11,031 nucleotides of DNA from Actinomycetota bacterium (GCA_009703465.1 WLGC01000013.1:1-11031); one strand, 5' to 3'; positions 1-7,581 are shown, numbered from the stretch's first letter. A program made the numbers and translations. The notes: generated by a model not told the origin, from the letters alone.

Positions 1-1
1 G

Positions 2-94
2 ATGCAGGACTACCTAAACATTGTTTATCTAGATGGACAGTGGTGGATTATGGCCAAAATGTGGGAAAGAGTCGGCGACGCAGAACCAGCCTAA
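2..94 (+). CDS. C-terminal end of an NTF2-like / lumazine-binding-like protein (partial)
   Basis: Only the last 30 codons are in the window; the gene enters from the left edge and ends at TAA 92-94. The frame reads DYLNIVYLDGQWWIMAKMWE near the end. That resembles the final beta-strand pair of small SnoaL/NTF2-fold proteins (Lumazine_bd_2/DUF4440-like), which often end in a 'DYL..-(I/L)DG.W.I..K' pattern. The ATG at position 2 is probably internal, not a start. The overlapping frame beginning at 40 is arginine-rich and low in plausibility, so this frame is preferred. The family call rests on one short motif and is tentative; that a coding frame ends here is more secure. Confidence 0.5.
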   Translation: MQDYLNIVYLDGQWWIMAKMWERVGDAEPA

Positions 95-133
95 ACACTG
101 GGGATAACTCAGATTCCTTTCCTGCCAGACTCA

Positions 134-139
134 TAGTCT
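134..139 (+). promoter_or_regulatory. Candidate -10 element (TAGTCT) for a leaderless prepilin peptidase mRNA
   Basis: TAGTCT fits the actinobacterial -10 pattern TANNNT and is followed by exactly 6 nt and then GTG at 146. No Shine-Dalgarno sequence precedes that GTG, so transcription starting at the G of the start codon would explain the arrangement. No convincing -35 is seen, which is common for such promoters. The same spacing recurs at ispH and the exonuclease. Confidence 0.4.
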
Positions 140-145
140 TGGCCG

Positions 146-652
146 GTGGTATTGAGTGGAATTTTTGCAAGCCTTGGGGCAATTTACATATTTGTAGTTT
201 CCTGGCCGCTGAGCGTGATTGATATTCGCGAGCATAGACTTCCAAATAAATTCGTCTTGCCAGCTTTCCCAATAATTATTCTGGGTTTTTTAGTAGCCAG
301 CGCTCTTCAAAACAGTTGGCAGCAAACGTTACATGCACTAACTGCATCCAGCCTGGCTTTTGCGATTGGTTTACTAATCAACCGCTATGGATCACTAGGC
401 ATGGGAGATGTAAAGCTGCTAGCTGCGACAACTTTGTCGCTAGCTTGGTTCAATCTTTTTGCTCCGATGCTGGCACTGGCCATGGGCCTAGTTGCCGCCG
501 CCACAGTAATTCTTATCCTGCTGGCTGCCGGCCGAACCACGCTCAGCCAGTCAATAGCGCTCGGGCCCTACTTGCTTTTGGGTTTCGTAGTGACCCAGAT
601 ACTCACTTGGTCTTGGTACTTCGGCGGCTTTGACCCATATTTTTTTAGATAA
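146..652 (+). CDS. A24-family prepilin peptidase (short, CpaA/TadV-like form)
   Basis: Membrane-embedded aspartyl protease that would cut the leader peptide from type IV pilin or Tad pilin precursors at the cytoplasmic face. The 168-residue protein is almost entirely hydrophobic, with roughly five or six membrane segments. Both family aspartates are visible: Asp26 in VIDIREHRLPN and Asp88 in the GMGDVK motif (GxGD). The N-terminal zinc-binding methyltransferase domain of PilD-type enzymes is absent, so this is the short form. An in-frame TAG at 134-136 limits the start; GTG 146 is chosen because a TANNNT hexamer lies 6 nt upstream, with TTG 152 as an alternative. No pilin or pilus assembly gene is in the window, so the substrate is unknown. 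Its 3' end overlaps the convergent gene 568-1101 by 85 bp. Confidence 0.88.
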   Translation: MVLSGIFASLGAIYIFVVSWPLSVIDIREHRLPNKFVLPAFPIIILGFLVASALQNSWQQTLHALTASSLAFAIGLLINRYGSLGMGDVKLLAATTLSLAWFNLFAPMLALAMGLVAAATVILILLAAGRTTLSQSIALGPYLLLGFVVTQILTWSWYFGGFDPYFFR

Positions 653-1101
653 AGCCTTTTGCCCGATAGATACCTGGTGATTTCGAGGTGGGCAGCTTGG
701 GCCTCAGCTTTTGAGAGGTACTGATCTTGAAGTCCCCAAAGTCTTTTTGCCCAGGTGTCGGAGTGAGCATCATCCTTCGGCAGGTGCGCGAGTTCATGCA
801 ACATTGTGTCTTTGTCGAAGTGGCACAAAAGCATCGTGTCGGTGTCTTTATCGACCCAGGCCATTGAATGCCTAGGGGAGCGAACAGCGCCTAGGTGAGA
901 GTGAATTCTTACCCAGTTGAGTTTGTACTTCTTCTCACGCAGCACTTTATCTAATAGCAACAGAGTGGGTTTCCAGATTGCCCAGGCTTCGGCTTGGAAA
1001 CCAGGAACCGGCCTAACCTCAAAAGAGAATTTTGTTGCCCAGAGTGGTAGTTCGCGAAAGCGGCCACCAATTTTTCTAGTGACTAGTTTTTCAGGGGCCA
1101 A
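568..1101 (-). CDS. SprT-like zinc metalloprotein (putative peptidase)
   Basis: A 177-residue soluble protein with HELAH at residues 102-106, followed by AHSDTW with His113. The HExxH plus a nearby His-x3-aromatic resembles the zinc site of SprT-like metallopeptidases, where Glu103 would be the catalytic base. The rest of the sequence matches no family I recognise well, so the substrate is unknown. SprT/Spartan relatives act on DNA-protein crosslinks, but that role is not shown here. It is the last gene of the xseA-fumC run. It starts at TTG 1101, only 3 nt after the fumC stop and in the same frame; an AGGG about 9 nt upstream may serve as ribosome site. No other ATG, GTG or TTG occurs early in the frame. 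The last 27 codons run antisense into the prepilin peptidase gene. Confidence 0.7.
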   Translation of the reverse strand: MAPEKLVTRKIGGRFRELPLWATKFSFEVRPVPGFQAEAWAIWKPTLLLLDKVLREKKYKLNWVRIHSHLGAVRSPRHSMAWVDKDTDTMLLCHFDKDTMLHELAHLPKDDAHSDTWAKRLWGLQDQYLSKAEAQAAHLEITRYLSGKRLYLKKYGSKPPKYQDQVSIWVTTKPKSK

Positions 1102-1104
1102 AAA

Positions 1105-2493
1105 CTATAGCCCTGGCTTAGTCATCGATAACACGTTCAACGCTTTATCAAGTTGATCCATTGTTAGTTTCTCGCCGTCAACATAACCAAGCTCAATGGT
1201 GGCCTCTCGAACAGTCAGTCCTTTGGCTACCGAATGCTTGGCAATCTTCGCCGCAGCCTCATAGCCAATAAATTTGTTCAGCGGAGTGACAATCGATGGG
1301 CTTGATTCAGCTAGCGCAAGTGCTCTGGTTTTATTGGCTTCAAGTCCCTCAATTGTGCGATCTGCTAGCAGTCTCATTGAGTTTGACAATAAACGCACTG
1401 ATTCAAGGAGAGAATTTCCCATAACCGGTATCGCTACGTTGAGCTCAAAGTTTCCACTGGCACCAGCCCATGCAACAGTTGCATCATTTCCAATTACTTT
1501 TGCGCAAACCATCATGACGGCCTCAGGGATAACTGGGTTTACCTTGCCCGGCATGATTGATGATCCAGGCTGCAGGTCTGGAATGCTGAGCTCACCCAAT
1601 CCAGTGTTAGGCCCAGAACCCATCCAGCGAAGATCGTTATTAATTTTGGTAAGTGACACGGCCAGCACGCGGAGAGCACCGGATGCCTCAACTAGGGCAT
1701 CTCTTGCTCCCTGAGCCTCAAAGTGATCGCGTGCTTCAGTAATTGGAAGCTTTGTCTGCTGGACTAGAAGTTTTATTACTTCTTGCGGAAAGCCCTTTGG
1801 GGTGTTGATGCCAGTGCCTACGGCGGTTCCACCAAGTGGTACTTCGGCGGTGCGGGCGATTGTAGATTCAACTCGCTCAATCGCGTAGCGAATCTGTGCG
1901 GCATAACCACCAAATTCTTGACCAAGAGTAACCGGGGTGGCATCCATTAGGTGGGTGCGACCAGCCTTCACTACGCTTTGCCAAAGATCACGCTTTTTCT
2001 CCAACGCTTTCGCTAGATGGGAAAGCGCTGGCACTAAATCATTAATCAAGGCCCCGGTAACAGCTAAATGGACTGAAGTTGGAAAAACATCGTTCGATGA
2101 TTGTGATGCGTTCACGTGATCGTTTGGGTGGACATCTTTACCAAGCGCACGGGTGGCCAGGGTAGCTAGAACCTCATTCATGTTCATGTTTGAAGAGGTT
2201 CCGGAACCGGTCTGAAAAATATCTACTGGAAACTCAGCGTCAAATTTTCCAGAAATTACTTCATCGGCAGCACCGGCAATGGCTTTCGCCACCTCCGCGT
2301 CAAGCACACCGAGCTTGGCATTTGCCAGAGCAGCAGCCTTTTTGATCTGGGCAAGCGCTGCGATGTGAGCGCTTTCCAAGGGAGTTCCGGAAATTGGAAA
2401 GTTTTCTACCGCACGTTGGGTTTGAGCTCGATAAAGCGCTGAGGCCGGGACTTTTACCTCGCCCATGGTGTCGTGTTCAATGCGGAATTCCAA
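1105..2493 (-). CDS. fumC: Class II fumarate hydratase (fumarase C)
   Basis: Catalyses reversible hydration of fumarate to malate in the TCA cycle; the class II enzyme is iron-free, heat-stable and a cytosolic homotetramer. The 462-residue length is normal. The superfamily signature [11 protein letters not shown] lies at residues 310-320 and carries the catalytic serine loop. [13 protein letters not shown] is at 96-108, and [10 protein letters not shown] at about 178-187 includes the catalytic-site His181. [14 protein letters not shown] at 122-135 is also typical and separates fumarase from aspartase or argininosuccinate lyase. The start is TTG 2493, supported by a GAGAGG ribosome site 7 nt upstream; an ATG at codon 10 is too far inside the conserved N-terminus. 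It lies 14 nt after the carbonic anhydrase gene and 3 nt before the SprT-like gene. Confidence 0.96.
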   Translation of the reverse strand: MEFRIEHDTMGEVKVPASALYRAQTQRAVENFPISGTPLESAHIAALAQIKKAAALANAKLGVLDAEVAKAIAGAADEVISGKFDAEFPVDIFQTGSGTSSNMNMNEVLATLATRALGKDVHPNDHVNASQSSNDVFPTSVHLAVTGALINDLVPALSHLAKALEKKRDLWQSVVKAGRTHLMDATPVTLGQEFGGYAAQIRYAIERVESTIARTAEVPLGGTAVGTGINTPKGFPQEVIKLLVQQTKLPITEARDHFEAQGARDALVEASGALRVLAVSLTKINNDLRWMGSGPNTGLGELSIPDLQPGSSIMPGKVNPVIPEAVMMVCAKVIGNDATVAWAGASGNFELNVAIPVMGNSLLESVRLLSNSMRLLADRTIEGLEANKTRALALAESSPSIVTPLNKFIGYEAAAKIAKHSVAKGLTVREATIELGYVDGEKLTMDQLDKALNVLSMTKPGL

Positions 2494-2500
2494 TTTAGAA

Positions 2501-2506
2501 CCTCTC
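2501..2506 (-). promoter_or_regulatory. Ribosome binding site (GAGAGG) fixing the TTG start of fumC
   Basis: On the minus strand GAGAGG is followed by 7 nt and then TTG 2493. This is the strongest Shine-Dalgarno match near the fumC start and justifies a TTG initiation codon. It falls in the 14-nt gap after the carbonic anhydrase stop. Confidence 0.75.
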
Positions 2507-2507
2507 G

Positions 2508-3137
2508 TTACTTAATGCTTCCTACGATAACGCTTTGATGAACTTCACCTTGGGTGAGGGTGTAGTTTGCACCAGCAATAGCCAATTTCCCGTCTCTAAT
2601 CGCCTCAGAAATGAGCTCACTGCGAGAAACCAACTCATTTATTGTGTCTTCAACGTGCAGAAGGGTTATCTCGTCAATTTTATGCTTTCCCGCGAGATTA
2701 CCGGCTAGCACGGTGGGCATAATTCGATCTACCAAGTTATGTATGTAGGCGCCCCGATAAGTGGTCTTGCCCGCCACGGCATCTATACCGGCTCTGATGG
2801 CACCGCACTCATCATGCCCAAGCACCAGAATCAATGGCACCTTTAGAATCTCAACCGCATACTCCAAAGATCCAATGATTGTCTCGGCTAGAACCTGACC
2901 GGCATTTCTAACTACAAAAAGATCGCCAAGACCGACATCAAAGATAATCTCGGCTGAAAGCCTTGAATCAGAACAGCCAAAGAGTGCGGCAAAAGGAGCC
3001 TGCTGCTTGGAAAGTGATTCACGGCGATCTATGTCTTGCCGCTGGTGAGCTGGCTGTGCGTTTACAAACCTTTGATTGCCAGCCATCAGTGCATCCCAAG
3101 CTCGTTGGGGAGAGTTCACTTCGGCCGGCTCTATCAC
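2508..3137 (-). CDS. Beta-class carbonic anhydrase
   Basis: Interconverts CO2 and bicarbonate in the cytoplasm. In a heterotroph this supplies bicarbonate to carboxylases and balances internal pH. The zinc site is complete: Cys55 and Asp57-Arg59 in CSDSR, then His108 and Cys111 in GHDECGA. The segment VVRNAGQ (75-81) and the N-terminal LMAGNQRFV (17-25) are also typical of prokaryotic beta enzymes. The length of 209 residues is normal. No signal peptide or membrane segment is present, so it is not the transporter fusion type. The start is GTG 3137, whose bases overlap the DUF4245 stop as GTGA, implying translational coupling. Placement between DUF4245 and fumC suggests co-transcription rather than a dedicated carbon-concentrating role. 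Confidence 0.93.
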   Translation of the reverse strand: MIEPAEVNSPQRAWDALMAGNQRFVNAQPAHQRQDIDRRESLSKQQAPFAALFGCSDSRLSAEIIFDVGLGDLFVVRNAGQVLAETIIGSLEYAVEILKVPLILVLGHDECGAIRAGIDAVAGKTTYRGAYIHNLVDRIMPTVLAGNLAGKHKIDEITLLHVEDTINELVSRSELISEAIRDGKLAIAGANYTLTQGEVHQSVIVGSIK

Positions 3138-3715
3138 TTAGCTAATTCCTGTTCGACTAAGGATGCAAAAATTGCCAATTCTTCTAGGCTCGCAGTCGAA
3201 GTGAGCGATACAAAATTTCCATCCCGTTCAAGAGTCCAGAGGTAAGGATCCGCATCGGAATTTGCATCTGGCCTTAGAAATTTCCAGTCAGGAATTGCAT
3301 TTGTGGCGGTCGGGTCATTTTCAAAACCCTGAGTTCGAAGTGCGACCCAGGTTGGGTTCACCTTGAAGGCTTGAGTAAGTCCGATGTACTGATTATCGGG
3401 ACCGACGAAACCAACTTTCCAAACCAGCACTCCGTCTGAAGACGCACTGCTCCAGCGGGCTTGATTCGCCCACCAACCTTCAGGAAGTGCAGGGGCAATC
3501 AAATTTAGTTTGCTAGATGCCTCAGCTGATGCCGCTACTGCTAAATAGTCAACCGGCTTAATGCGGTTGCTGTCATCTCGAGGAACAATCAAAATCGTAA
3601 TTAAGACAATTCCAAGCGTGGCAATAATAGAAAGAATTAGATTGACCACTGTCTGCTTGGCGCGATGCTTGGCAGCCGAATCTTCGGCAGGAGTTTTCTC
3701 CTCAGGATTACTCAT
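3134..3715 (-). CDS. DUF4245 family membrane-anchored protein
   Basis: A 193-residue protein of unknown function. A charged cytoplasmic N-terminus (residues 1-22, ending HRAKQ) is followed by one hydrophobic helix at about 23-45. A soluble domain of about 145 residues, presumably outside the cell, follows. The tryptophan-containing pattern around LPEGWWANQARW (77-88), the GFVGPDNQYIGLTQA segment (102-116) and the position beside xseAB match the actinobacterial DUF4245 family, which is commonly found next to exonuclease VII genes. There is no lipobox and no catalytic motif. ATG 3715 overlaps the xseB stop as TAATG, and the gene's own TGA overlaps the carbonic anhydrase GTG, so it sits in the middle of a tightly coupled operon. 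Confidence 0.82.
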   Translation of the reverse strand: MSNPEEKTPAEDSAAKHRAKQTVVNLILSIIATLGIVLITILIVPRDDSNRIKPVDYLAVAASAEASSKLNLIAPALPEGWWANQARWSSASSDGVLVWKVGFVGPDNQYIGLTQAFKVNPTWVALRTQGFENDPTATNAIPDWKFLRPDANSDADPYLWTLERDGNFVSLTSTASLEELAIFASLVEQELAK

Positions 3716-3936
3716 TACTTAGGCTTTTTCTTGGCCACAGCATCATCAAGTCTCTTTCGAGCACCAGTGAGCCACATTTCACACTGGTTAGCCAGTGCTT
3801 CGCCGCGTTCCCAAAGTTCCAACGATGCCTCAAGTGACACAGAACCCTGCTCTAATTCGGCTACTACTTTAACTAGTTCGTCGCGAGCCTGCTCATAGGT
3901 CAGCTTTGAAATGTCGTTGTCTGATTTGCTTGTCAT
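3715..3936 (-). CDS. xseB: Exonuclease VII small subunit
   Basis: Small subunit that binds XseA in multiple copies to form exonuclease VII, which degrades single-stranded DNA from both ends into oligonucleotides. The 73-residue length is typical. The conserved core LTYEQARDELVKVVAELEQG (13-32) followed by SLEASLELWERGEALANQC (34-52) forms the expected helical hairpin, ending in a lysine-rich tail. The start ATG 3936 has AGGA about 6 nt upstream. It follows xseA by 20 nt and overlaps DUF4245 by one base (TAATG). Confidence 0.95.
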   Translation of the reverse strand: MTSKSDNDISKLTYEQARDELVKVVAELEQGSVSLEASLELWERGEALANQCEMWLTGARKRLDDAVAKKKPK

Positions 3937-3956
3937 TATTTTCCTAGTCTATTTCC

Positions 3957-5174
3957 CTATTTTGAAGCCACATCAATCTCACCCTTAGCTAAGCGAACCT
4001 TTAGCGCTTGACCGGATTTGACCTTCTTGGAATCAGAAATTACGTGCCCATCAAGATCTCTAAGCACCGCGTAGCCGCGATCAAGAGTTGATTGCGGGGA
4101 GAGGCTCTGAACCTGTTTTTTGAGGTGCCCAATATGCATCGCCTCACGCGATAGCAGATTTTCTATTTGCAGATGCATTTGCTCAGTCAGCTGAGTGATT
4201 TCCGATTCGTGGATTTCAATAAAGTTGTATGGGTTTGCCAAAATTGGCCGACTAATTATTTGCTCCAGCATGGCAAGTTGATTTGTTATGAATCCATCAA
4301 TCCGGAGAAAGTTTTTTTGTCGAAGCTGCTCTAGTTTTATTCTTTCTTCCTGTACATCCGGCACCACACGTTTTGCCGCATCTGTTGGGGTTGATGCTCG
4401 AAGATCAGCAACATCATCCAGAATTGGGCGATCATTCTCATGGCCGATTGCTGAAACAATCGGAGTCTTTGCGTTTGCTACTGCTCGAACTAGCGCCTCA
4501 TCGCTAAAGACCATCAAGTCCAGAAATGATCCACCGCCTCGTGCGATGATGATTACATCTACTGCTGGATCAGCATCAAGTTCTTGAATAGCGGCAATAA
4601 CCTCATTAGCGGCCTTATCTCCTTGAACAAGAGTGTTGATTACTCTAAAGGTCACGTCTGGCCAGCGCAGCTTTGCGTTCTCCAGAACATCTTTTTCGGC
4701 ATCTGAGTTTTTACCAGTGATTAATCCAATTGTGTTTGGCAGGAAAGGCAATGGCTGCTTGCGCTCAATAGAGGTTAGGCCCTCAAGGGTAAGTTGCGCT
4801 CTGAGTCTTTCAATACGCTCAAGCAACTCACCAAGACCAACCTTGCGCATCTCGATAACCTGCATGGTCAGCTTTCCACCCTTAGGCCAGAAAGCGGGCT
4901 TGATTAGAGCAACAACTCGATCGCCCTGTTTTAGATCCATTGGAATTTTTGCCACGCTCCAGGCGTGAATGGAAACACTGTTCTCAAGTTTGAGATCTCT
5001 AAGTTCACCAAACATGTTGGTCGGACTGATTTTTATTGAAGCAAGTTCTCCTTCAATCCAGAGAACACCTAGACGCTCAATCCACTCCTTTAGAGTGGCT
5101 GAAAGCCTTGATACTGGCCAAGGTTCGATTTCAGAGCTCACCTTCGGTGAATCTGTGAATTCATCTTGATTCAC
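3957..5174 (-). CDS. xseA: Exonuclease VII large subunit
   Basis: Catalytic subunit of exonuclease VII, acting in mismatch repair and in clearing single-stranded DNA. With GTG 5174 as start it has 405 residues, slightly short for the family. An N-terminal OB-fold for ssDNA binding is followed by the catalytic region. ARGGGS lies at 211-216 with a following DL, then SAIGHENDRPILDD from 241 and RASTPTDAA at 260-268, all family hallmarks. The C-terminal third is helical with coiled-coil character and ends in the usual RGYAVLRDLDG segment. GTG 5174 has AGGAG 4 nt upstream; TTG 5201 would add nine residues but has no good ribosome site. The frame is closed upstream by a stop at 5241-5243. It heads the minus-strand run ending at 568 and diverges from ispH. 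Confidence 0.95.
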   Translation of the reverse strand: MNQDEFTDSPKVSSEIEPWPVSRLSATLKEWIERLGVLWIEGELASIKISPTNMFGELRDLKLENSVSIHAWSVAKIPMDLKQGDRVVALIKPAFWPKGGKLTMQVIEMRKVGLGELLERIERLRAQLTLEGLTSIERKQPLPFLPNTIGLITGKNSDAEKDVLENAKLRWPDVTFRVINTLVQGDKAANEVIAAIQELDADPAVDVIIIARGGGSFLDLMVFSDEALVRAVANAKTPIVSAIGHENDRPILDDVADLRASTPTDAAKRVVPDVQEERIKLEQLRQKNFLRIDGFITNQLAMLEQIISRPILANPYNFIEIHESEITQLTEQMHLQIENLLSREAMHIGHLKKQVQSLSPQSTLDRGYAVLRDLDGHVISDSKKVKSGQALKVRLAKGEIDVASK

Positions 5175-5178
5175 AAGG

Positions 5179-5183
5179 CTCCT
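5179..5183 (-). promoter_or_regulatory. Ribosome binding site (AGGAG) favouring GTG 5174 for xseA
   Basis: AGGAG on the minus strand is followed by CCTT and GTG. The 4-nt spacing is slightly short but the match is strong, whereas TTG 5201 has nothing comparable. It therefore supports the shorter XseA N-terminus. Confidence 0.5.
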
Positions 5184-5218
5184 AGCTTCCAGTCGACGCA
5201 ATTCATCAAATCCACGTT

Positions 5219-5224
5219 TATCAT
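5219..5224 (+). promoter_or_regulatory. Candidate -10 element (TATCAT) for a leaderless ispH mRNA
   Basis: TATCAT matches TANNNT and differs from TATAAT at one position. Six nt separate it from GTG 5231, so a transcript would begin at the start codon itself. No Shine-Dalgarno sequence lies between. A clear -35 is not seen. It sits in the short region between divergent xseA and ispH. Confidence 0.55.
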
Positions 5225-5230
5225 TGATGA

Positions 5231-6229
5231 GTGACTGACATTAAGAATACCTCGGGCAAAAAGGTTCTACTTGCCTCACCCAGAGGATACTGCGCCGGTG
5301 TCGACCGTGCGGTAATTGCAGTCGAAAAGGCCCTAGATCACTATGGTTCACCGGTCTACGTCCGTAAGCAGATTGTCCACAACAAGCATGTCGTCTCATC
5401 CTTAGAGAACCGCGGGGCAATTTTTGTCGAGGAAGTCGATGAAGTTCCTGAGGGGGCAGTGCTGGTCTTTTCAGCCCACGGTGTTTCCCCAGCGGTAGTT
5501 GCGGCAGCCAACGCCAGAAACCTAAATACTATTGACGCCACCTGCCCACTGGTGACTAAAGTCCACCGCGAGGTTCAACGTTTTGCCGCCGAAGACTATG
5601 ACATTTTGCTGGTTGGCCACGAAGGCCATGAAGAGGTTGAGGGCACAGCCGGTGAAGCTCCGGACTACGTGCAAATTGTTGATAAACCTGAAAGTTTCAA
5701 CAAAATTAAGGTTCGCGACCCAAAGAAGTTGATCTGGCTTTCGCAGACCACACTTTCTGTTGATGAAACAATGGAAACGGTTCTCAAACTTCGTGAGAAG
5801 CACCCGACACTTCAAAACCCACCAAGCGATGACATCTGCTACGCAACTCAAAACCGCCAGGTGGCCATCAAGAAGGTTGGCGTTGAATCTGACTTGGTGA
5901 TTGTTGTAGGTTCTGCAAATTCATCAAATACTGTTCGCCTTGTTGAGGTAGCTCTTGAGGCCGGCGCAAAAGCTGCCTACCGCGTTGACTTTGCAAGTGA
6001 AATCGACGAAGCCTGGTTTGAAGGCGTTGAAACCGTCGGTGTTTCATCAGGGGCCTCAGTTCCAGAGGAGCTTGTCGACGAAGTGCTGGAATATCTAGCT
6101 AAGCGTGAGTTTGGCGATGTCAGAACAGTGCAAACAGTTGAAGAAGACGTTCAGTTCTCACTACCGGCCGAGCTTCGTAAAGAACTCAAGGCCGCTGGGC
6201 AAGACGTAAGCAATAAAGCTAAACGCTAA
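5231..6229 (+). CDS. ispH: 4-hydroxy-3-methylbut-2-enyl diphosphate reductase
   Basis: Last enzyme of the MEP (non-mevalonate) isoprenoid pathway; a [4Fe-4S] protein that reduces HMBPP to IPP and DMAPP. The three cluster cysteines are visible as Cys21 (RGYCAGV), Cys105 (DATCPLV) and Cys203 ([10 protein letters not shown]). The substrate-binding histidines are His50, His83 and His133, with the proton-relay Glu135 in [10 protein letters not shown] and the SANSSNT loop further on. The length of 332 residues is normal, with a short basic C-terminal tail. The start is GTG 5231; ATG 5227 is in a frame that stops at once. The lack of a ribosome site and the TATCAT 6 nt upstream suggest leaderless translation. 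It is alone on the plus strand, diverging from xseA and converging with the YwqK-like gene 17 bp downstream. Confidence 0.97.
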   Translation: MTDIKNTSGKKVLLASPRGYCAGVDRAVIAVEKALDHYGSPVYVRKQIVHNKHVVSSLENRGAIFVEEVDEVPEGAVLVFSAHGVSPAVVAAANARNLNTIDATCPLVTKVHREVQRFAAEDYDILLVGHEGHEEVEGTAGEAPDYVQIVDKPESFNKIKVRDPKKLIWLSQTTLSVDETMETVLKLREKHPTLQNPPSDDICYATQNRQVAIKKVGVESDLVIVVGSANSSNTVRLVEVALEAGAKAAYRVDFASEIDEAWFEGVETVGVSSGASVPEELVDEVLEYLAKREFGDVRTVQTVEEDVQFSLPAELRKELKAAGQDVSNKAKR

Positions 6230-6246
6230 GCACTTTTCAGCGCAGA

Positions 6247-6459
6247 TTATTTATTCTTGAATTCTGTCTCTTTATAAGGGTGACCCTGCTGGTCGTACGT
6301 GGTCCAAACGCCAACTTGAATTCCTTCATTGAAGGTCCCTGATCGCATCAATGTGCCATCTTTTCTAAAGAACTCCCAGTAGCCATGCATTTCCCCACTC
6401 AGGTACTCACCTTTAAAGCGGGGGTTGCCGTTGTCATAGAAGGGGTTTGGTTGTTCCAT
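6247..6459 (-). CDS. Small MORN/YwqK-like repeat protein
   Basis: A 70-residue protein built of about two MORN_2-like repeats: a GEYLSGEMHGYWEFFRKDG unit and a TFNEGIQVGVWTTYDQQG unit, each with the G.(W/Y)..(Y/F)...G spacing typical of YwqK-family proteins. No signal peptide or membrane segment is present. Databases name some relatives as YwqK family antitoxins, but no toxin gene is adjacent, so a toxin-antitoxin role is not supported here and the function is unknown. It begins 20 nt after the aldolase stop and is probably co-transcribed with it. The ribosome site before ATG 6459 is weak. The repeats are clear although the protein is short. Confidence 0.75.
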   Translation of the reverse strand: MEQPNPFYDNGNPRFKGEYLSGEMHGYWEFFRKDGTLMRSGTFNEGIQVGVWTTYDQQGHPYKETEFKNK

Positions 6460-6479
6460 GGTTTCAGCTAGATGAATTT

Positions 6480-7505
6480 CTATAGACTCATTGACTTTCC
6501 GGCTGAGCCCAATTGCTTGGCAGTCTCAACAACGCGAACTGACATGCCTGCTTCAGCAGATTTACCCCAGGCGCGCGGGTCGTAGAACTTCTTGTTTCCA
6601 ACCTCACCGTCAACTTTGACGACACCGTCGTAGTTCTTGAGCATCCAATCGGCAATTTCACGAGTAAAAGCATATTGAAGATCAGTATCGATGTTCATCT
6701 TGATTACGCCGTGGCTGACCGCTTCAGAAATTTCTTCTGAGGTTGAACCAGATCCGCCGTGGAAAACTAAATCAAAAGGCTTGTCCTTGCCGTATTTTTC
6801 GCCAACAACTTTTTGGATTTCACCAAGTAGTTCCGGGCGAAGTTTTACGTTTCCTGGCTTATAGACACCATGAACGTTTCCAAAGGTAAGAGCAACCATG
6901 TATCGGCCGTTTTCACCAAGCCCAAGTGCTTCTGCGGTCTGTAGGCCATCGGCCGGTGTGGTGTAAAGGTGCTCACCCATTCCGCCCTCGACGCCATCTT
7001 CCTCGCCACCGACAACGCCAACCTCAATTTCAAGAACTGCGCCAATTCCACTGGTGAGCTTTAGCATTTCCTGAGCAATACTCAAGTTCTCTGCCATTGG
7101 AACTGCTGAACCATCCCACATGTGTGAATTGAATAGCGGATTCTCACCACGCTTAACGCGCTCTTGAGAAATTGCAATAAGTGGCCTAACTAGTTTGTCC
7201 AGTTGGTCTTTGGCACAGTGATCAGTGTGCAATGCAATTGTGATGCCGTAGTTCTTGGAAACCTCATGTGCAAAAGCAGCCATAGCTGCAGCTCCGGTAG
7301 CCATATTCTTTACGGTTGGGCCTGACCAGTAATCACCGCCACCGGTTGTTACTTGAATAATTCCATCTGAACCAGCTTCAGCTAAACCGGCAAGAGCTGC
7401 GTTTAGAGTCTGCGAGCTTGAAACGTTGATAGCTGGATACGCAAAGCCCTGCTTCTTGGCACGGTCTAGCATTTCAAGATACTGTTCTGGCGTTGCTACA
7501 GGCAT
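6480..7505 (-). CDS. fbaA: Class II fructose-bisphosphate aldolase
   Basis: Zinc-dependent enzyme that cleaves fructose 1,6-bisphosphate to dihydroxyacetone phosphate and glyceraldehyde 3-phosphate, and works in reverse in gluconeogenesis. The 341 residues and the long insertions fit subclass IIA. Visible active-site features are HTDHC at 93-97 (Asp95 catalytic, His96 zinc ligand), EIEVGVVGGEEDG at 159-171, NVHG with zinc ligand His212, VFHGGSGS with His249, and NIDTDLQ at 271-277 for phosphate binding. ATG 7505 has AGGAG 8 nt upstream. It follows the PfkB-family kinase by 75 nt and precedes the YwqK-like gene by 20 nt. The kinase makes a bisphosphate substrate for an aldolase, so the pairing is metabolically sensible. 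Confidence 0.97.
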   Translation of the reverse strand: MPVATPEQYLEMLDRAKKQGFAYPAINVSSSQTLNAALAGLAEAGSDGIIQVTTGGGDYWSGPTVKNMATGAAAMAAFAHEVSKNYGITIALHTDHCAKDQLDKLVRPLIAISQERVKRGENPLFNSHMWDGSAVPMAENLSIAQEMLKLTSGIGAVLEIEVGVVGGEEDGVEGGMGEHLYTTPADGLQTAEALGLGENGRYMVALTFGNVHGVYKPGNVKLRPELLGEIQKVVGEKYGKDKPFDLVFHGGSGSTSEEISEAVSHGVIKMNIDTDLQYAFTREIADWMLKNYDGVVKVDGEVGNKKFYDPRAWGKSAEAGMSVRVVETAKQLGSAGKSMSL

Positions 7506-7546
7506 TGCTCTGGCTCCTAGTTTCGGCGCTGGTTGGTTTGGGTTAT

Positions 7547-7577
7547 GTTAGCAAGTCTGCCGAATACACCGGCTAAC
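7547..7577. repeat. Inverted repeat GTTAGC ... GCTAAC between pfkB and fbaA
   Basis: GTTAGC (7547-7552) and GCTAAC (7572-7577) are perfect inverted copies 19 nt apart. An inner GCCG/CGGC pairing gives an alternative bulged stem. No T-tract follows on the minus strand, so it is not a classical terminator. It could be an operator or a transcript structure between kinase and aldolase; its function is unknown. Confidence 0.35.
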
Positions 7578-7581
7578 AAAT

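Noticed and set aside
40..222. Plus-strand ORF of 60 codons with an arginine-rich start
   Set aside because: It overlaps the end of the NTF2-like frame and the start of the prepilin peptidase in another frame and has no recognisable composition or motif; treated as a shadow frame.
1274..1714. 146-codon plus-strand ORF inside fumC
   Set aside because: It lies wholly antisense to the conserved fumarase core and is serine/alanine-rich in the way expected of antisense translation; no ribosome site.
6220..6256. Possible terminator between convergent ispH and the YwqK-like gene
   Set aside because: Only a 4-bp CGCT/AGCG stem around TTTTC could be found, with no proper T-run; too weak to call.
6247..6459. 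Toxin-antitoxin module
   Set aside because: The YwqK name suggests an antitoxin, but both neighbours are housekeeping genes and no toxin-like ORF exists nearby.
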